Shown: positions 53,328 to 64,000, counted from the stretch's first letter. The stretch: DNA of 64,000 bases from Longimicrobium sp. (GCF_036388275.1 NZ_DASVSF010000086.1:62001-126000), one strand, 5' to 3'. The notes: generated by a model not told the origin, from the sequence alone. Translations and numbers: made by a program.

Positions 53328-54239
53328 TCAGCCCGGGAGCGGGCGCGCCACCAGGATGCCCGTCGCCCGGCGGATGGCCGACACGTACTGGGGAAGCGTG
53401 GTGCGGCTGACCTCCACCGCGCCGCCGGAGAGGGGCGCGTGCAGAACGCGCAGCACGCCCCCGGCGTCGCGGTACGCCAGCCCCGTGTGGGTGACGTCCA
53501 AACCGGGGATGGCCGTGGCGAAGGCCAGCACGTCGCCGCTGTGGATGCGGTCCTGCACCTGGACGATGCGGTCTGCCGGCACCCGCCAGCGGGGCGCGCG
53601 GTCCAGCGAGCGCTCCATCCGCCCGATGGCGGCGAACGTCGCCTCGTCGCGCAGGGCGGGGTAGCTGGACCGGTGCTCCGTCATGAAGCGCAGCGGGCGC
53701 TCGTCGCGCACCCCGCCCAGCTCGGGCCCCAGGTCGCGCACCAGGCCACGCCGGGCGCCGTCGGCCATCCACTCGCTGAAGTAGTGGAGGCGGCTGGCGA
53801 ACCCGCTGCGCCGGCCCCCGCGGTAGCGCATCCGCTCCACCTCGCGGGCGAAGCGCTCCCACCCCTGCCCCGGCCCCGCCGCCGCCGTGCGCGCCACGGC
53901 GATGGCCGATTCCACCAGCGACACGCAGTCGAACTTCGACAGGTGAAGAGTAAGCGGCTCGTCCGCCGGCCTCCCGCCGTGGGCCAGGTACTGCTCCAGC
54001 GTGTACGCCGCGTAGGGAAGGCCCAGGGCCAGCTCGGCCGCGCGCGCCACCGCGGGCCCGAAGGGCGCGCCGGGGCGGCAGACACCCTCGCCGCACAGCA
54101 CGCGCAGCCACTCGGCCAGGCGGGCGCGGTCGTCCACGGCCAGCGGGGGCGAGGCGGCGCTCCAGAGCGCGTGGGGCAGGGAGGCGCCGGCGGCGGCAAG
54201 GGCGGCGTGGGCCAGGAACGATCTGCGCGAGATGGGCAT
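53328..54239 (-). CDS. DUF1460 family protein (NlpC/P60-related amidase-like), exported
   Basis: 303 aa. The N-terminus SRRSFLAHAALAAAGAS resembles a Tat signal (twin Arg). Papain-like core with candidate nucleophile Cys105 in LSKFDCVSLVE and His in LDVTHTGLAY. Structures of this family resemble N-acetylmuramoyl-L-alanine amidases, so a cell-wall peptide substrate is likely. It is 65 bases downstream of the Lon-domain gene in the same direction. Confidence 0.85.
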   Translation of the reverse strand: MPISRRSFLAHAALAAAGASLPHALWSAASPPLAVDDRARLAEWLRVLCGEGVCRPGAPFGPAVARAAELALGLPYAAYTLEQYLAHGGRPADEPLTLHLSKFDCVSLVESAIAVARTAAAGPGQGWERFAREVERMRYRGGRRSGFASRLHYFSEWMADGARRGLVRDLGPELGGVRDERPLRFMTEHRSSYPALRDEATFAAIGRMERSLDRAPRWRVPADRIVQVQDRIHSGDVLAFATAIPGLDVTHTGLAYRDAGGVLRVLHAPLSGGAVEVSRTTLPQYVSAIRRATGILVARPLPG

Positions 54240-54304
54240 CGCTGCTCAGGGCTCGGGACTTCAGGGGTGCGGGATGGCTTCGTACCCCACAGTCGCGCCG
54301 GGGA

Positions 54305-54928
54305 TCAGAAGGGGAACGGCGGGTCGTCGCGGGTGCCGTCCAGGGTGCCCGCGTCCAGCACCAGCCGCAGCAGCTCGTCCAGCTGTCCCAGGCGGTCGCG
54401 CTCGCGCCGGGATACCAGCAGGTCCTGCTGCCACCCGGGGTCGATGCGGATGGCCTGCGCGATCTGGAAGGCCGTTTCCAGCCCGGGATCGATCTCGGGG
54501 AAGGGCTGCTTGTACTTCACCACCTCTTCCAGCACGCGGTAGAACAGGTCGATGGAGCGCTGGCGGCGCGGCACCAGCCCGCGGCGGTCCTCCCGCTCGT
54601 CCTCGTACGGGGCGGCCAGCGCCTCCCAGTACGGCGCGCCGGACTCGATGCCGTCTTCCACGCGAAAGCGCTCCACGCCGCGGATCAGCAGCAGCGACCG
54701 GCCGTCGGGCAGGGGCTGGAACTTCACGATGTGCGCGATGCATCCCACGCCCCCGTTCTCAGTGCTGAAGGGGCCGTGGCGGTCCGGATCGTGGTAGATC
54801 AGCCCGAACCGCTCGTCGCCCTCCACGCAGCGCGCCACCATCTGCCGGTAGCGCGGCTCGAACACGTGCAGCGGCATGGGCGCGCCGGGAAACAGCACCA
54901 CGGGAAGGGGAAACAGCGGAAGCCTCAT
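54305..54928 (-). CDS. Stand-alone Lon substrate-binding-domain protein
   Basis: 207 aa. The N-terminal LPLFPLPVVLFPGAPMPLHV with HVFEPRYRQMV is the standard start of Lon protease N-domains, but the ATPase and protease domains are absent and length fits the stand-alone YcaR-like/ATP-dependent-protease-adaptor group. Cytoplasmic. ATG at 54928 is preferred; the open frame upstream is in repeat DNA. Function of single-domain forms is uncertain. Confidence 0.88.
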   Translation of the reverse strand: MRLPLFPLPVVLFPGAPMPLHVFEPRYRQMVARCVEGDERFGLIYHDPDRHGPFSTENGGVGCIAHIVKFQPLPDGRSLLLIRGVERFRVEDGIESGAPYWEALAAPYEDEREDRRGLVPRRQRSIDLFYRVLEEVVKYKQPFPEIDPGLETAFQIAQAIRIDPGWQQDLLVSRRERDRLGQLDELLRLVLDAGTLDGTRDDPPFPF

Positions 54929-55740
54929 CAGGCGAAAGTGCGTCTCACGCGGATTCGCGGCAAGAGGGCGCCCCCCGGGCGGCGGGTTGACGAGGCACCT
55001 GCCGATGCGGGCCGTCGTCATCCCGACGGAGCGGCCACGAGGCACCTGCCCGTACTCCACAGGCCGCAGCGACCAGGGGATCCACCGCATGCACACCACT
55101 CCTGCCGAAGCGCGATATGTCATCCCGATGGAGCGGCCACGCCCAAGTCACTGCAGCACCGTGGTTTGCAGCGACTGAGGGATCCGCCACACACCTCGCG
55201 TGATGCACTGTCGCGTCGGCTGTGCCCATGCCCCGGCGCTGTCGGGCGAATGAATTCGCTGCAACGACCACACGAAGTCTGCCTTCGCAGACTGGCCTGC
55301 CCCGGTGTGGGTCGAAGCCCGGCGCGCGCCCGGAAGGTGGTGCAGTTCTCCCCTTCTCCCGCTTGCGGGAGAGGGGGCCGGGGGGAGAGGGCAGCCGGGG
55401 CTCGCACGGCCCTCTCCGAAGCGCTCCGACCTGTTTTGGGGGAGAAACCGCGGTCACCGCGGGCGAATGAATAATGAATTCGCGGCAACAACTACACGAA
55501 GTCCGCCTGCGCGGACTGGCCTGTTCGCGTGTGGAGAGGACCATGTGGCGCGTCCGAAGTGTGTGGCGGATCCCTCGGTCGCTGCCGTCCATCACGTGGG
55601 GGCTGGCTCTGAATTGGCCGCTCCGTCGGGATGACAGCGCGTGCTTCGGCAGGTGCGGTGCGCGTGCAGGTGAAGCCCGAACGGAATGCGAAGTGGCCCG
55701 TGTTGGGGCTTTCCGCTTTTGCTGCCGCGGGTTTCAATGA
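54929..55740. repeat. Composite repeat region, at least three repeat families
   Basis: No gene. Minus-oriented copies of the GTCATCCCGA...GGATCCGCCACAC element at about 55013-55096 and 55118-55197, a plus copy at about 55558-55680, two plus copies of the GAATTCGC(T/G)GCAAC...AGTC(T/C)GC hairpin unit at about 55245-55300 and 55463-55530, and one GGGAGAGG hairpin at about 55345-55400. The elements are interleaved. Confidence 0.8.
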
Positions 55741-55742
55741 AA

Positions 55743-55773
55743 AGCGGCCGGTCCCGCGTGGGGACCGGCCGCT
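55743..55773 (-). terminator. Intrinsic terminator of the TonB receptor gene
   Basis: AGCGGCCGGTCCC (55743-55755) pairs perfectly with GGGACCGGCCGCT (55761-55773). On the minus strand it is followed by TTTTCATTG. Confidence 0.85.
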
Positions 55774-55795
55774 CGTCGTCCGCCAGCCCGCCGGC

Positions 55796-58177
55796 TCAGC
55801 GGCGGGTGGTCAGCGTCAGGCGCAGGGTGCGCGAGGCGCCCGGCATGATGTTGTTGTTGCCGTGCGACGTGGCGTAATAGCGCCTGTCCAGCACGTTCTC
55901 CACGTTAACCTGCGCGCTGAGCAGCGGCGCCAGGCGCAGGAACAGCGCGGCGTCGGCGCGGGTGAAGCCGGGGAGCGTGACGGTGTTGTCGATGGCCGCG
56001 AACATCTCCGCCTGGTGGATGACGCCCAGCCCGAGCCCGATGGACCGGTGTACCTGCAGCCGGTTCCACAGCGAGAACGTGCGCTCCGGCACCAGCGGCA
56101 CCCGCCGGCCCTCGGGCGCCGCGGACGTCGTGCTGGTGATCTTCGCCCGCTGGAAGGTGGCGCCGCCCACCATCTGCCACGCCGGCGTCACGTTGCCCGA
56201 GGCGCCGAACTCCACGCCCGTGGTGCGCTGCTCGCCCGTCTGCACCACCCGCTTGGGATCCGCCGGGTCCGGCGCCGTGGTGTTGGTACGGTCCAGCGCG
56301 TACAGCGCCGTGGTCAGCGAAAAGCCGGGGCGCACGTCCCACTTGGCGCCCACCTCGCGGTTGGTGAACCGCTCTGGCTCCAGCGTGCTCGACGTGGCGC
56401 TCAGCGAGCTGAACTGCTCCCCCGAGCTGGGCAGATACGACACGCTGTAGCTGCCGTAGAGCGACGCGGCCGCCACCGGCTTGAACACCAGCCCGGCGCG
56501 CGGCGACACCATCTCGTCGCGGCGGCTCAGCTCCTCGCCGTTGCGGTCGTTGCGGAAGTCGATGTCGAAGCGCTCCCAGCGCACGCCGGCGATGGCCTGC
56601 AGGTGGCGCGAAAGCTCCAGCTGGTCCTGCACGAAGAACGACGTCACCGAGGCCGTGGTGCCGTTGTCGGCGTCGGACGCGCTCTGCCGGAAGGTGATGG
56701 GCGTGGCCACCGTCGGCGCACTGAAGGGCGCGGTGAAGGAGGTGGCCGCGTCGTTGTAGTAGCCCGTCCGGCGGAAGTTCTCCGTTTCCTGCCGCCCCAC
56801 CTCGGCGCCGGCCAGCAGCGTGTGCCGCAGCGCGCCGGTGCCCACCCCCCAGGTGACGTCCGTCTGGTTGAACAGGTTCCGGCGCTCGGTGGTGTTGCCG
56901 TAGGCCGAGAGCGTGACGGTGGCGCCGTCCGCGCTCACCGCACCGGGCAGGCTGTTCAGGTAGTCCTTGTCGTAGTCCGCCACGCGCGTGCGGTTGCGCA
57001 CCGTCCACCCGCCCGGAAGCACGTGCTCCACGAAGCCGCTGGCGGCGCTGACCCGCGCCGTCGCATAGCTGGAGTCGGGGTTGCCGAAGAAGGTGGTGAT
57101 GGGTGCCGTGGACGGACGGCCCTGGAACGAGGGGATCCCCCGGTCCACGGTGCGGTCGTCGCTGAAGTACTCGTACCCGGCCTGCACCGTCGTCCGCGCG
57201 CCCAGGGCCAGCGCCAGCGTGGGGTTCAGCCCGTAGCGGCGAAGCTGGTACGTGTCGCGGAACCCTTCCGAGTTCTCGTACATGCCGTTGAAGCGCAGCG
57301 CCAGCGCGCCGAAGCCCTGGCCCAGGTCCACCGTGGCCCGCCGGTGGTCGTGCGAGCCGCCCTCGACGGTGAACACCCGGGTGGGCGCCCAGCGCGGCTC
57401 CTTGGTGACGCGGTTGAGCACCCCACCGCCGCCGCCCCGCCCGAAGGTCATGGCATTGCTGCCCTTCAGCGCCTCCACGCGCTCCACGTTGTACACGTCG
57501 CGCAGGTACTGCACGTCGTCGCGCACGCCGTCGACGAAGAAGTCGGCGGTGCTGGCGTTGCCGCGGATGGTGGGCGCGTCGCGGTGCCCCTCGCCCTGGC
57601 CCATGGTGACGCCTGGAACGTAGCGCACCACGTCGGCCATCCCCTGCATCGACTGGTCGGCGATGACGTCGGCCGTCACCACGCTCACGGACTGCGGCGT
57701 GTCGCGCAGCGGCGTGTCGGTGCGGGTGGCGGTGCTGCTGCGCGGCGCCCCGTACCCGCGGCTGCGCTGGCCCACGACCGTGAGGGTGGTGAGCGTGTAC
57801 ACGCCCTCGCCCGCCGCCGCGCTCCCCGTGACCACCACGGTTTCGCGGTCGGTGAACTGCGCCGTCATCCCGGTGCCGGCCAGCAGCTGGCGCAGCGCCT
57901 CGGCCGCGGTCAGCGAGCCGGAAATGCCGGACGCCTGCCGTCCGGCCGAGGCCGCCGCCACGTCCACGCGCACGCGGAGCGCCGTCTGGCGGGCATAGTC
58001 ACGCAGGGCATCCGCCAGCGGCTGCGGGCGGATGGAAAAGTGGATGACGGTCGCGGTGTCGCCCTTCGCCGCGGCCCATTCCGCCGCTCCAGCCCCGACG
58101 GCGGAGAGGGGAGCCTGGGCCGCGGCGGGGGCGGCGCACAGCAAACATCCGAGTCCAGCTATGGTGATCCGACGCAT
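55796..58177 (-). CDS. TonB-dependent siderophore receptor with STN domain
   Basis: 793 aa. Signal peptide ending PAAA-Q, an STN (secretin/TonB N-terminal) domain at about 45-115 (PLADALRDYARQTALRVRVD), TonB box region TLTVVGQ, plug with RDTPQSVSVVTADVIADQSM and VERVEALKGSNAMTFGRGG, and a barrel ending SRTLRLTLTTRR. Imports ferric siderophores. The STN domain normally signals to a FecR/FecI-type pair, but none is adjacent. A clear Fur-box-like palindrome lies 20 bases upstream of the ATG. Confidence 0.93.
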   Translation of the reverse strand: MRRITIAGLGCLLCAAPAAAQAPLSAVGAGAAEWAAAKGDTATVIHFSIRPQPLADALRDYARQTALRVRVDVAAASAGRQASGISGSLTAAEALRQLLAGTGMTAQFTDRETVVVTGSAAAGEGVYTLTTLTVVGQRSRGYGAPRSSTATRTDTPLRDTPQSVSVVTADVIADQSMQGMADVVRYVPGVTMGQGEGHRDAPTIRGNASTADFFVDGVRDDVQYLRDVYNVERVEALKGSNAMTFGRGGGGGVLNRVTKEPRWAPTRVFTVEGGSHDHRRATVDLGQGFGALALRFNGMYENSEGFRDTYQLRRYGLNPTLALALGARTTVQAGYEYFSDDRTVDRGIPSFQGRPSTAPITTFFGNPDSSYATARVSAASGFVEHVLPGGWTVRNRTRVADYDKDYLNSLPGAVSADGATVTLSAYGNTTERRNLFNQTDVTWGVGTGALRHTLLAGAEVGRQETENFRRTGYYNDAATSFTAPFSAPTVATPITFRQSASDADNGTTASVTSFFVQDQLELSRHLQAIAGVRWERFDIDFRNDRNGEELSRRDEMVSPRAGLVFKPVAAASLYGSYSVSYLPSSGEQFSSLSATSSTLEPERFTNREVGAKWDVRPGFSLTTALYALDRTNTTAPDPADPKRVVQTGEQRTTGVEFGASGNVTPAWQMVGGATFQRAKITSTTSAAPEGRRVPLVPERTFSLWNRLQVHRSIGLGLGVIHQAEMFAAIDNTVTLPGFTRADAALFLRLAPLLSAQVNVENVLDRRYYATSHGNNNIMPGASRTLRLTLTTRR

Positions 58178-58196
58178 CGCGCAGAGTAGGTTGAGA

Positions 58197-58213
58197 TTGA
58201 GAACGATTCTCAA
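58197..58213 (-). promoter_or_regulatory. Fur-box-like palindrome
   Basis: TTGAGAA-CGA-TTCTCAA, a perfect 7-3-7 palindrome with an extra TTGAGA unit alongside (58191-58196), 20 bases before the receptor start. The match to the hexamer-array Fur site implies repression when iron is plentiful. Confidence 0.75.
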
Positions 58214-58291
58214 CGCGGAGAATACAGTCCGCCGGACGGCCCCGCAAGAGTCCCGTCCCGCTCTCCGTCGACGGGAAGGGCCCAGACGCAA

Positions 58292-58325
58292 AAAGGCCCG
58301 CCGCTCGGGGGAGCGGCGGGCCTTT
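58292..58325. terminator. Intrinsic terminator
   Basis: Perfect 15-bp stem (58292-58306 with 58311-58325), four-base loop, flanked by A5 on one side and TTTC on the other. It follows the minus-strand gene ending at 58348. Confidence 0.88.
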
Positions 58326-58347
58326 CTGCGATCGGCAGCCGGGCGGA

Positions 58348-58704
58348 TCAGCGCTCGGCGAGCAGCGCCTCGGCGGCGAGGGCCGGCTGCGGCTCGGCGA
58401 CGATGCGCGAAATGGGGAGCGCCTGCCGCGCGCGGCCGCCCTCCAGCTGGCGGCGGAAGTCCGACTCGTCCACCAGGTCGCGGATGGAGCGGTCCATCCC
58501 GTGAAGCTGCTCTTCCAGCAGCGCCATGCGCCGCTCCAGCAGCTGCTGCGCCTGGTCCTGCCCCTGCAGCTCGCGGTACTTGGCCAGCGCCTCCATCAGC
58601 GGCTTCAGGGCGAACCGCGCCGTCAGACCGGTGATGGGGATCAGGACGGTAAGCATCCCCATGACGATGGCCGTCATGGCGATGATGGTGTCGTTGGTGC
58701 CCAT
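58348..58704 (-). CDS. Small membrane protein with coiled-coil region
   Basis: 118 aa. N-terminal membrane helix at about 7-29 (IAMTAIVMGMLTVLIPITGL), then a basic/charged helical stretch likely to form a coiled coil at 45-80 (LQGQDQAQQLLERRMALLEEQL), then a polar tail. PspB-like in layout but no convincing motif. Monocistronic between two terminators/gaps. Confidence 0.7.
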   Translation of the reverse strand: MGTNDTIIAMTAIVMGMLTVLIPITGLTARFALKPLMEALAKYRELQGQDQAQQLLERRMALLEEQLHGMDRSIRDLVDESDFRRQLEGGRARQALPISRIVAEPQPALAAEALLAER

Positions 58705-58850
58705 GGGGTTCTCCTACTGCCGCGGGGGAAGGGGACGGACGGGCGCGCGGATGCGCGGAACGGAAGCGGGTACGGAAAGCTCCGCCGCCAGGTTTCAGCG
58801 GCGAAGCTCTTGGAAGATAACGACGCGCGTTCCGGGAAAGAATCCCCCCG

Positions 58851-59702
58851 TCAGTTGGCGGCTTCGGAGGCCAGGTTCAGCGGGGCGATGCGGGGAAGGA
58901 CGCCGCGGACGAGGGCCACCAGGCGCTCGCGCACCTGCGCGCCCACCTCCATCACCTCGTCGTGCGAAAGCGCCTGCCCGCTGAGCCCCGCGGCCAGGTT
59001 GGTGATGCACGAAATGCCCAGGCACTTCACCCCGATGGCGCGCGCCACGATCACCTCCGGGACGGTGGACATCCCCACCGCGTCGGCGCCCAGCCGCCCC
59101 AGCATCCGCACCTCGGCCGGGGTTTCGTAGGTGGGGCCCAGCAGCCCAGCGTAGACGCCCTGGGTGACGGGAATCTTCAGCTCACGGGCCACCTCTTCGG
59201 CCGCGCGGCGAAAGCCGGCGTCGTACGGGTCCGACATGTCCGGGAAGCGCGTTTCGCCCGGATACGTTTCGCCGATCAGCGGGTTCTGGAACATCAGGTT
59301 CAGGTGGTCGGCGATCAGCATCAGGTCGCCGGGCACGAAGCCGGGGCGAATCCCCCCCGCCGCGTTGGTCAGCAGCATGGACCGGGCGCCCAGCGACGCC
59401 AGGGCGCGCACCGGCAGCGCCACGTCAGACGGCTTCCATCCCTCGTACAGGTGAAAGCGGCCCTGCATGGCCACCACTTCCACCCCCTCCATCCGCCCGG
59501 CGACCAGCTGCCCCGCGTGCCCCGCCAGCGCCTGGGTGCGGCGGGGAAAGCCGGGGATGTCGTCGAAGGGAACGCGCACGGCGTCCTCGATCTCGTCGGC
59601 CAGGCCGCCCAGGCCGCTGCCCAGCACCAGGATGGCGTGCGGCGCGCGGGTGAAGCGCTCGCGCAGGAAGGTGACCGTGGGCTCGATGGAGGTGTGAGTC
59701 AT
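58851..59702 (-). CDS. Purine nucleoside phosphorylase (trimeric, PNP/MTAP family)
   Basis: 283 aa. Splits purine (deoxy)nucleosides with phosphate in purine salvage. Phosphate-binding LVLGSGLGGLADEIE at the start, RFHLYEGW, LTNAAGGIRPG, GPTYETPAEVRML and MSTVPEVIVA identify the trimeric inosine/guanosine-preferring class. Length typical. A possible promoter lies about 40-65 bases upstream. Confidence 0.93.
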   Translation of the reverse strand: MTHTSIEPTVTFLRERFTRAPHAILVLGSGLGGLADEIEDAVRVPFDDIPGFPRRTQALAGHAGQLVAGRMEGVEVVAMQGRFHLYEGWKPSDVALPVRALASLGARSMLLTNAAGGIRPGFVPGDLMLIADHLNLMFQNPLIGETYPGETRFPDMSDPYDAGFRRAAEEVARELKIPVTQGVYAGLLGPTYETPAEVRMLGRLGADAVGMSTVPEVIVARAIGVKCLGISCITNLAAGLSGQALSHDEVMEVGAQVRERLVALVRGVLPRIAPLNLASEAAN

Positions 59703-59740
59703 TTCTCGTCAGTCGGGCGATGGGCGGAGGCTCCCGGACG

Positions 59741-59769
59741 AATCTCCGGCCCGCGCCCCCCGCCGTCAA
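59741..59769 (-). promoter_or_regulatory. Candidate promoter of the purine nucleoside phosphorylase gene
   Basis: Minus strand TTGACG (59764-59769), 17 bases, GAGATT (59741-59746). The -35 is good and the -10 weak. Confidence 0.3.
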
Positions 59770-59837
59770 CGGGGGTGCAGATCGGTGCACCATCCGTTTC
59801 TGCGTAGATGCGATGGCGCTTCGGTGCCGCATCCGCA

Positions 59838-59863
59838 CCAATCCGGTGCACCAATCCGGTGCA
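59838..59863. repeat. Two perfect tandem 13-bp repeats
   Basis: CCAATCCGGTGCA occurs twice without spacer (59838-59850, 59851-59863). A related ATCGGTGCACCATCCG lies at 59781-59796. Spacing of 13 bases per unit is not a whole helical turn. Confidence 0.7.
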
Positions 59864-60158
59864 GCTGCATCGTTCCTCCCGTCACCCATCTCACCTCGTA
59901 AATCTTCAACTCGTTGGCTACCAAGCACTTGAACGAATTCAGGCACGCGGCCCGCCGCGTGCCTTAGGGAAGGCCACTCGATACGTGTGGCGCCTCTCGG
60001 AGCAGGCGGTCGCGGGCAGCAAGCCCCGGCGGCTGCCTCCCCCGTTGGGCGGTCGAGGTACGGGCTGTTGCAGAACGGGCATTCCGGGCCGCGAACGCGG
60101 CCCGTCTCCGCGGCACGGCGCCCCCGCCGTCGCCGATTCACCCTGTTGGAGGACCCTG

Positions 60159-61661
<1,503 letters not shown>

Positions 61662-61682
61662 TCCTTCGGCTCGGTTGATGGA

Positions 61683-61718
61683 AAGCCCGTCCAGCGCCTG
61701 GTGCGCCGGGCGGGCTTC
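61683..61718 (+). terminator. Intrinsic terminator after protease copy 1
   Basis: AAGCCCGTCCAGCGC pairs with GCGCCGGGCGGGCTT (one mismatch and one G-T), followed by CGTCGTT. Confidence 0.6.
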
Positions 61719-62115
61719 GTCGTTCCCGGATGGGGGGACGGGGTCTCACACGGAGGGCACGGACGACACGGGGGAGGTAACCCGTCGATGACCACGCGTG
61801 CGACATCTGGTTTCAGGGGACGGGAAACGCTCGTTTCGCGGCCTCGCGTTCAATTTCACGCACCGTTTTGGTTCGCGCTGCACCAACTCGCATCGGCGGA
61901 GCAAAGTGTCACTTTCAGCAACATTGTTGGCGCACCATCGCTTAGGCAGCACCACGCGCGTGGCTCGACACGTGCCTCATGTCGATCCCGCCATCTCGCA
62001 CAAGTTTCGCCTGCCCGCCCCGCGCGGGAGAGCCATTCGCCCCCCAGCGAAAGACTCATTTCGCGTCGTAGGATAGCTACGGCAGAACAGGCGACCACCC
62101 CCCGGAAGGACCGCC
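61719..62115. other. Gap between protease copies 1 and 2
   Basis: About 400 bases with no gene. AT-richer around 61800-61940 (CGCTCGTTTCGCGGCCTCGC..., AGTGTCACTTTCAGCAACAT), probably holding the promoter of copy 2, though no hexamer pair is convincing. Confidence 0.4.
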
Positions 62116-63273
<1,158 letters not shown>

Positions 63274-63347
63274 TCCCCTAGCGCCGCACCCCCGCGCGAC
63301 CGCACCGAGGCGGCCGCGCCACGTCACACCCCGTTCGTGAGGATGTC

Positions 63348-64000
63348 ATGAAGCTCAGCAAGACCGCAGTTGCCGTTGGTGCCGTGATGGCCCTGGCCGC
63401 GTGCTCGGACGAGTCGCCGGTGTCCGCCCGCGTCGACCTGGTCCCGGTGCTTTCCGCCGGCGCCCGCGGAATCGAAGGGCAGTACATCGTGGTGGTGCGC
63501 GAGGGCGCCGACCCGCGCTCGGTGGCCGCGGTAGCGGGCGCTTCGCCGCGGTACGTGTACACGGCGGCGATCAACGGCTTCGCGGCCACCCTGAATGCCG
63601 GCCAGCTGAACGCGCTGCAGCAGAACCCCAACGTCGAGACCATCGAGCAGGACCAGACGGCCCAGGCCTCGGCCACGCAGTCCGGCGCCACGTGGGGCAT
63701 CGACCGCATCGACCAGCGCAGCCGGCCGCTGAGCGGCACCTACACCTACACGACCACCGCGTCGGGCGTGTACGCGTACATCATCGACACGGGCATCTAC
63801 GCCGCGCACAGCAACTTCGGCGGCCGGGCCAGCAACGTGTACGACGCGTTCGGCGGTAACGGCAACGACTGCAACGGGCACGGCACGCACGTGGCCGGCA
63901 CGGTGGGCAGCGCCACCTACGGCGTCGCCAAGGCCGTGCGCCTGCGCGGCGTGCGCGTGCTGGACTGCGCCGGTTCGGGCTCGTTCGCCGGCATCATCGC
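63348..64000 (+). CDS. Proteinase-K-like S8 protease lipoprotein (copy 3, cut by window end)
   Basis: At least 217 aa visible. Lipobox LAAC (MKLSKTAVAVGAVMALAAC), I9-like propeptide (GQYIVVVREGADPR ... IEQDQTAQ), catalytic Asp in YIIDTGI and His in NGHGTHVAG. The serine region and C-terminus lie outside the window. SD GTGAGGA. Only 74 bases after copy 2, so they could be co-transcribed. Confidence 0.9.
   Translation, partial: MKLSKTAVAVGAVMALAACSDESPVSARVDLVPVLSAGARGIEGQYIVVVREGADPRSVAAVAGASPRYVYTAAINGFAATLNAGQLNALQQNPNVETIEQDQTAQASATQSGATWGIDRIDQRSRPLSGTYTYTTTASGVYAYIIDTGIYAAHSNFGGRASNVYDAFGGNGNDCNGHGTHVAGTVGSATYGVAKAVRLRGVRVLDCAGSGSFAGII

Larger units (their letters stand above)
59703..60158. 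other. Divergent region before the protease cluster
   Basis: 456 bases with no gene. Contains the candidate PNP promoter, two adjacent 13-base direct repeats (59838-59863) and an AT-richer segment at 59896-59940 that may hold the protease promoter. Confidence 0.45.

Noticed and set aside
55100..55740. Several short frames in the 55 kb gap
   Set aside because: They are translations of the dispersed repeats (the same VWRIPRSL- or VADPSVAA-like peptides recur), not genes.
55631..58189. Long plus-strand frame opposite the TonB receptor
   Set aside because: Arg/Gly/His-rich shadow; receptor signatures are unambiguous on the minus strand.

Overview
This 64 kb window is GC-rich bacterial chromosome with tightly packed genes on both strands. 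The likely source is the phylum Gemmatimonadota, possibly a Longimicrobium relative. This is inferred from a SusC/SusD pair outside a Bacteroidetes-like composition, many lipoproteins with an AAC-type lipobox, futalosine-pathway menaquinone synthesis (mqnA), frequent GTG/TTG starts, and intergenic stretches full of dispersed repeats. No rRNA, tRNA, CRISPR, integrase or transposase was seen, so the taxonomic call is tentative.

Layout. 1-2870: a gene tail, a TPR protein, a small lipoprotein and the first of three paralogous AraC-type regulators. 2852-8768 (minus strand): a biosynthetic accessory block of aminotransferase, MbtH-like protein, FkbK/J/I-like dehydrogenase, free-standing ACP and acyl-CoA dehydrogenase, type II thioesterase and Sfp-type phosphopantetheinyl transferase. 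It looks like the extender-unit and helper end of an NRPS/PKS pathway, but no megasynthase lies here. 9112-16371: second regulator, a GH3/beta-lactamase-like fusion, a REC-GAF-GGDEF diguanylate cyclase and a PuuD-like amidotransferase. 16799-20637: a membrane-protein pair, a DsbA-VKOR disulfide operon, a second DsbA-like lipoprotein and a CPXCG zinc protein. 20755-26627: third regulator, an MHS-type transporter and divergent acetyl-CoA synthetase.

27159-35841: an unusual, lower-GC secreted protein, a BIG2-repeat lipoprotein, mqnA, a FadL-type porin with a GDSL lipase lipoprotein, and an SCO1-like copper protein. 35995-39515: succinylase-branch lysine/DAP genes (dapD, dapE, dapC-like) with an orphan ribbon-helix-helix protein inserted. 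40094-45290: an S8 protease with a large insertion, then an overlapping three-gene operon (epimerase/reductase, alpha-oxoamine synthase, GNAT-like protein) that best fits bacterial ceramide synthesis (CerR, Spt, bCerS). Just after it is the wreck of a LodA-like oxidase. 46134-58177: membrane proteins, SusD/SusC, a DUF1460 protein, a Lon-domain protein and a Fur-box-controlled TonB siderophore receptor with an STN domain. 58348-64000: a small coiled-coil membrane protein, purine nucleoside phosphorylase and three tandem proteinase-K-like lipoproteins, the last cut by the window end.

The long intergenic gaps (10.1-10.7, 16.4-16.8, 22.5-22.8, 30.3-31.0, 54.9-55.8 kb) are built largely from at least three families of short dispersed repeats. 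The most interesting loci are the predicted ceramide operon with its hairpin-bearing leader, the FkbIJK-like block without a megasynthase, the GH3/beta-lactamase fusion with an apparently non-standard start, and the repeat families.
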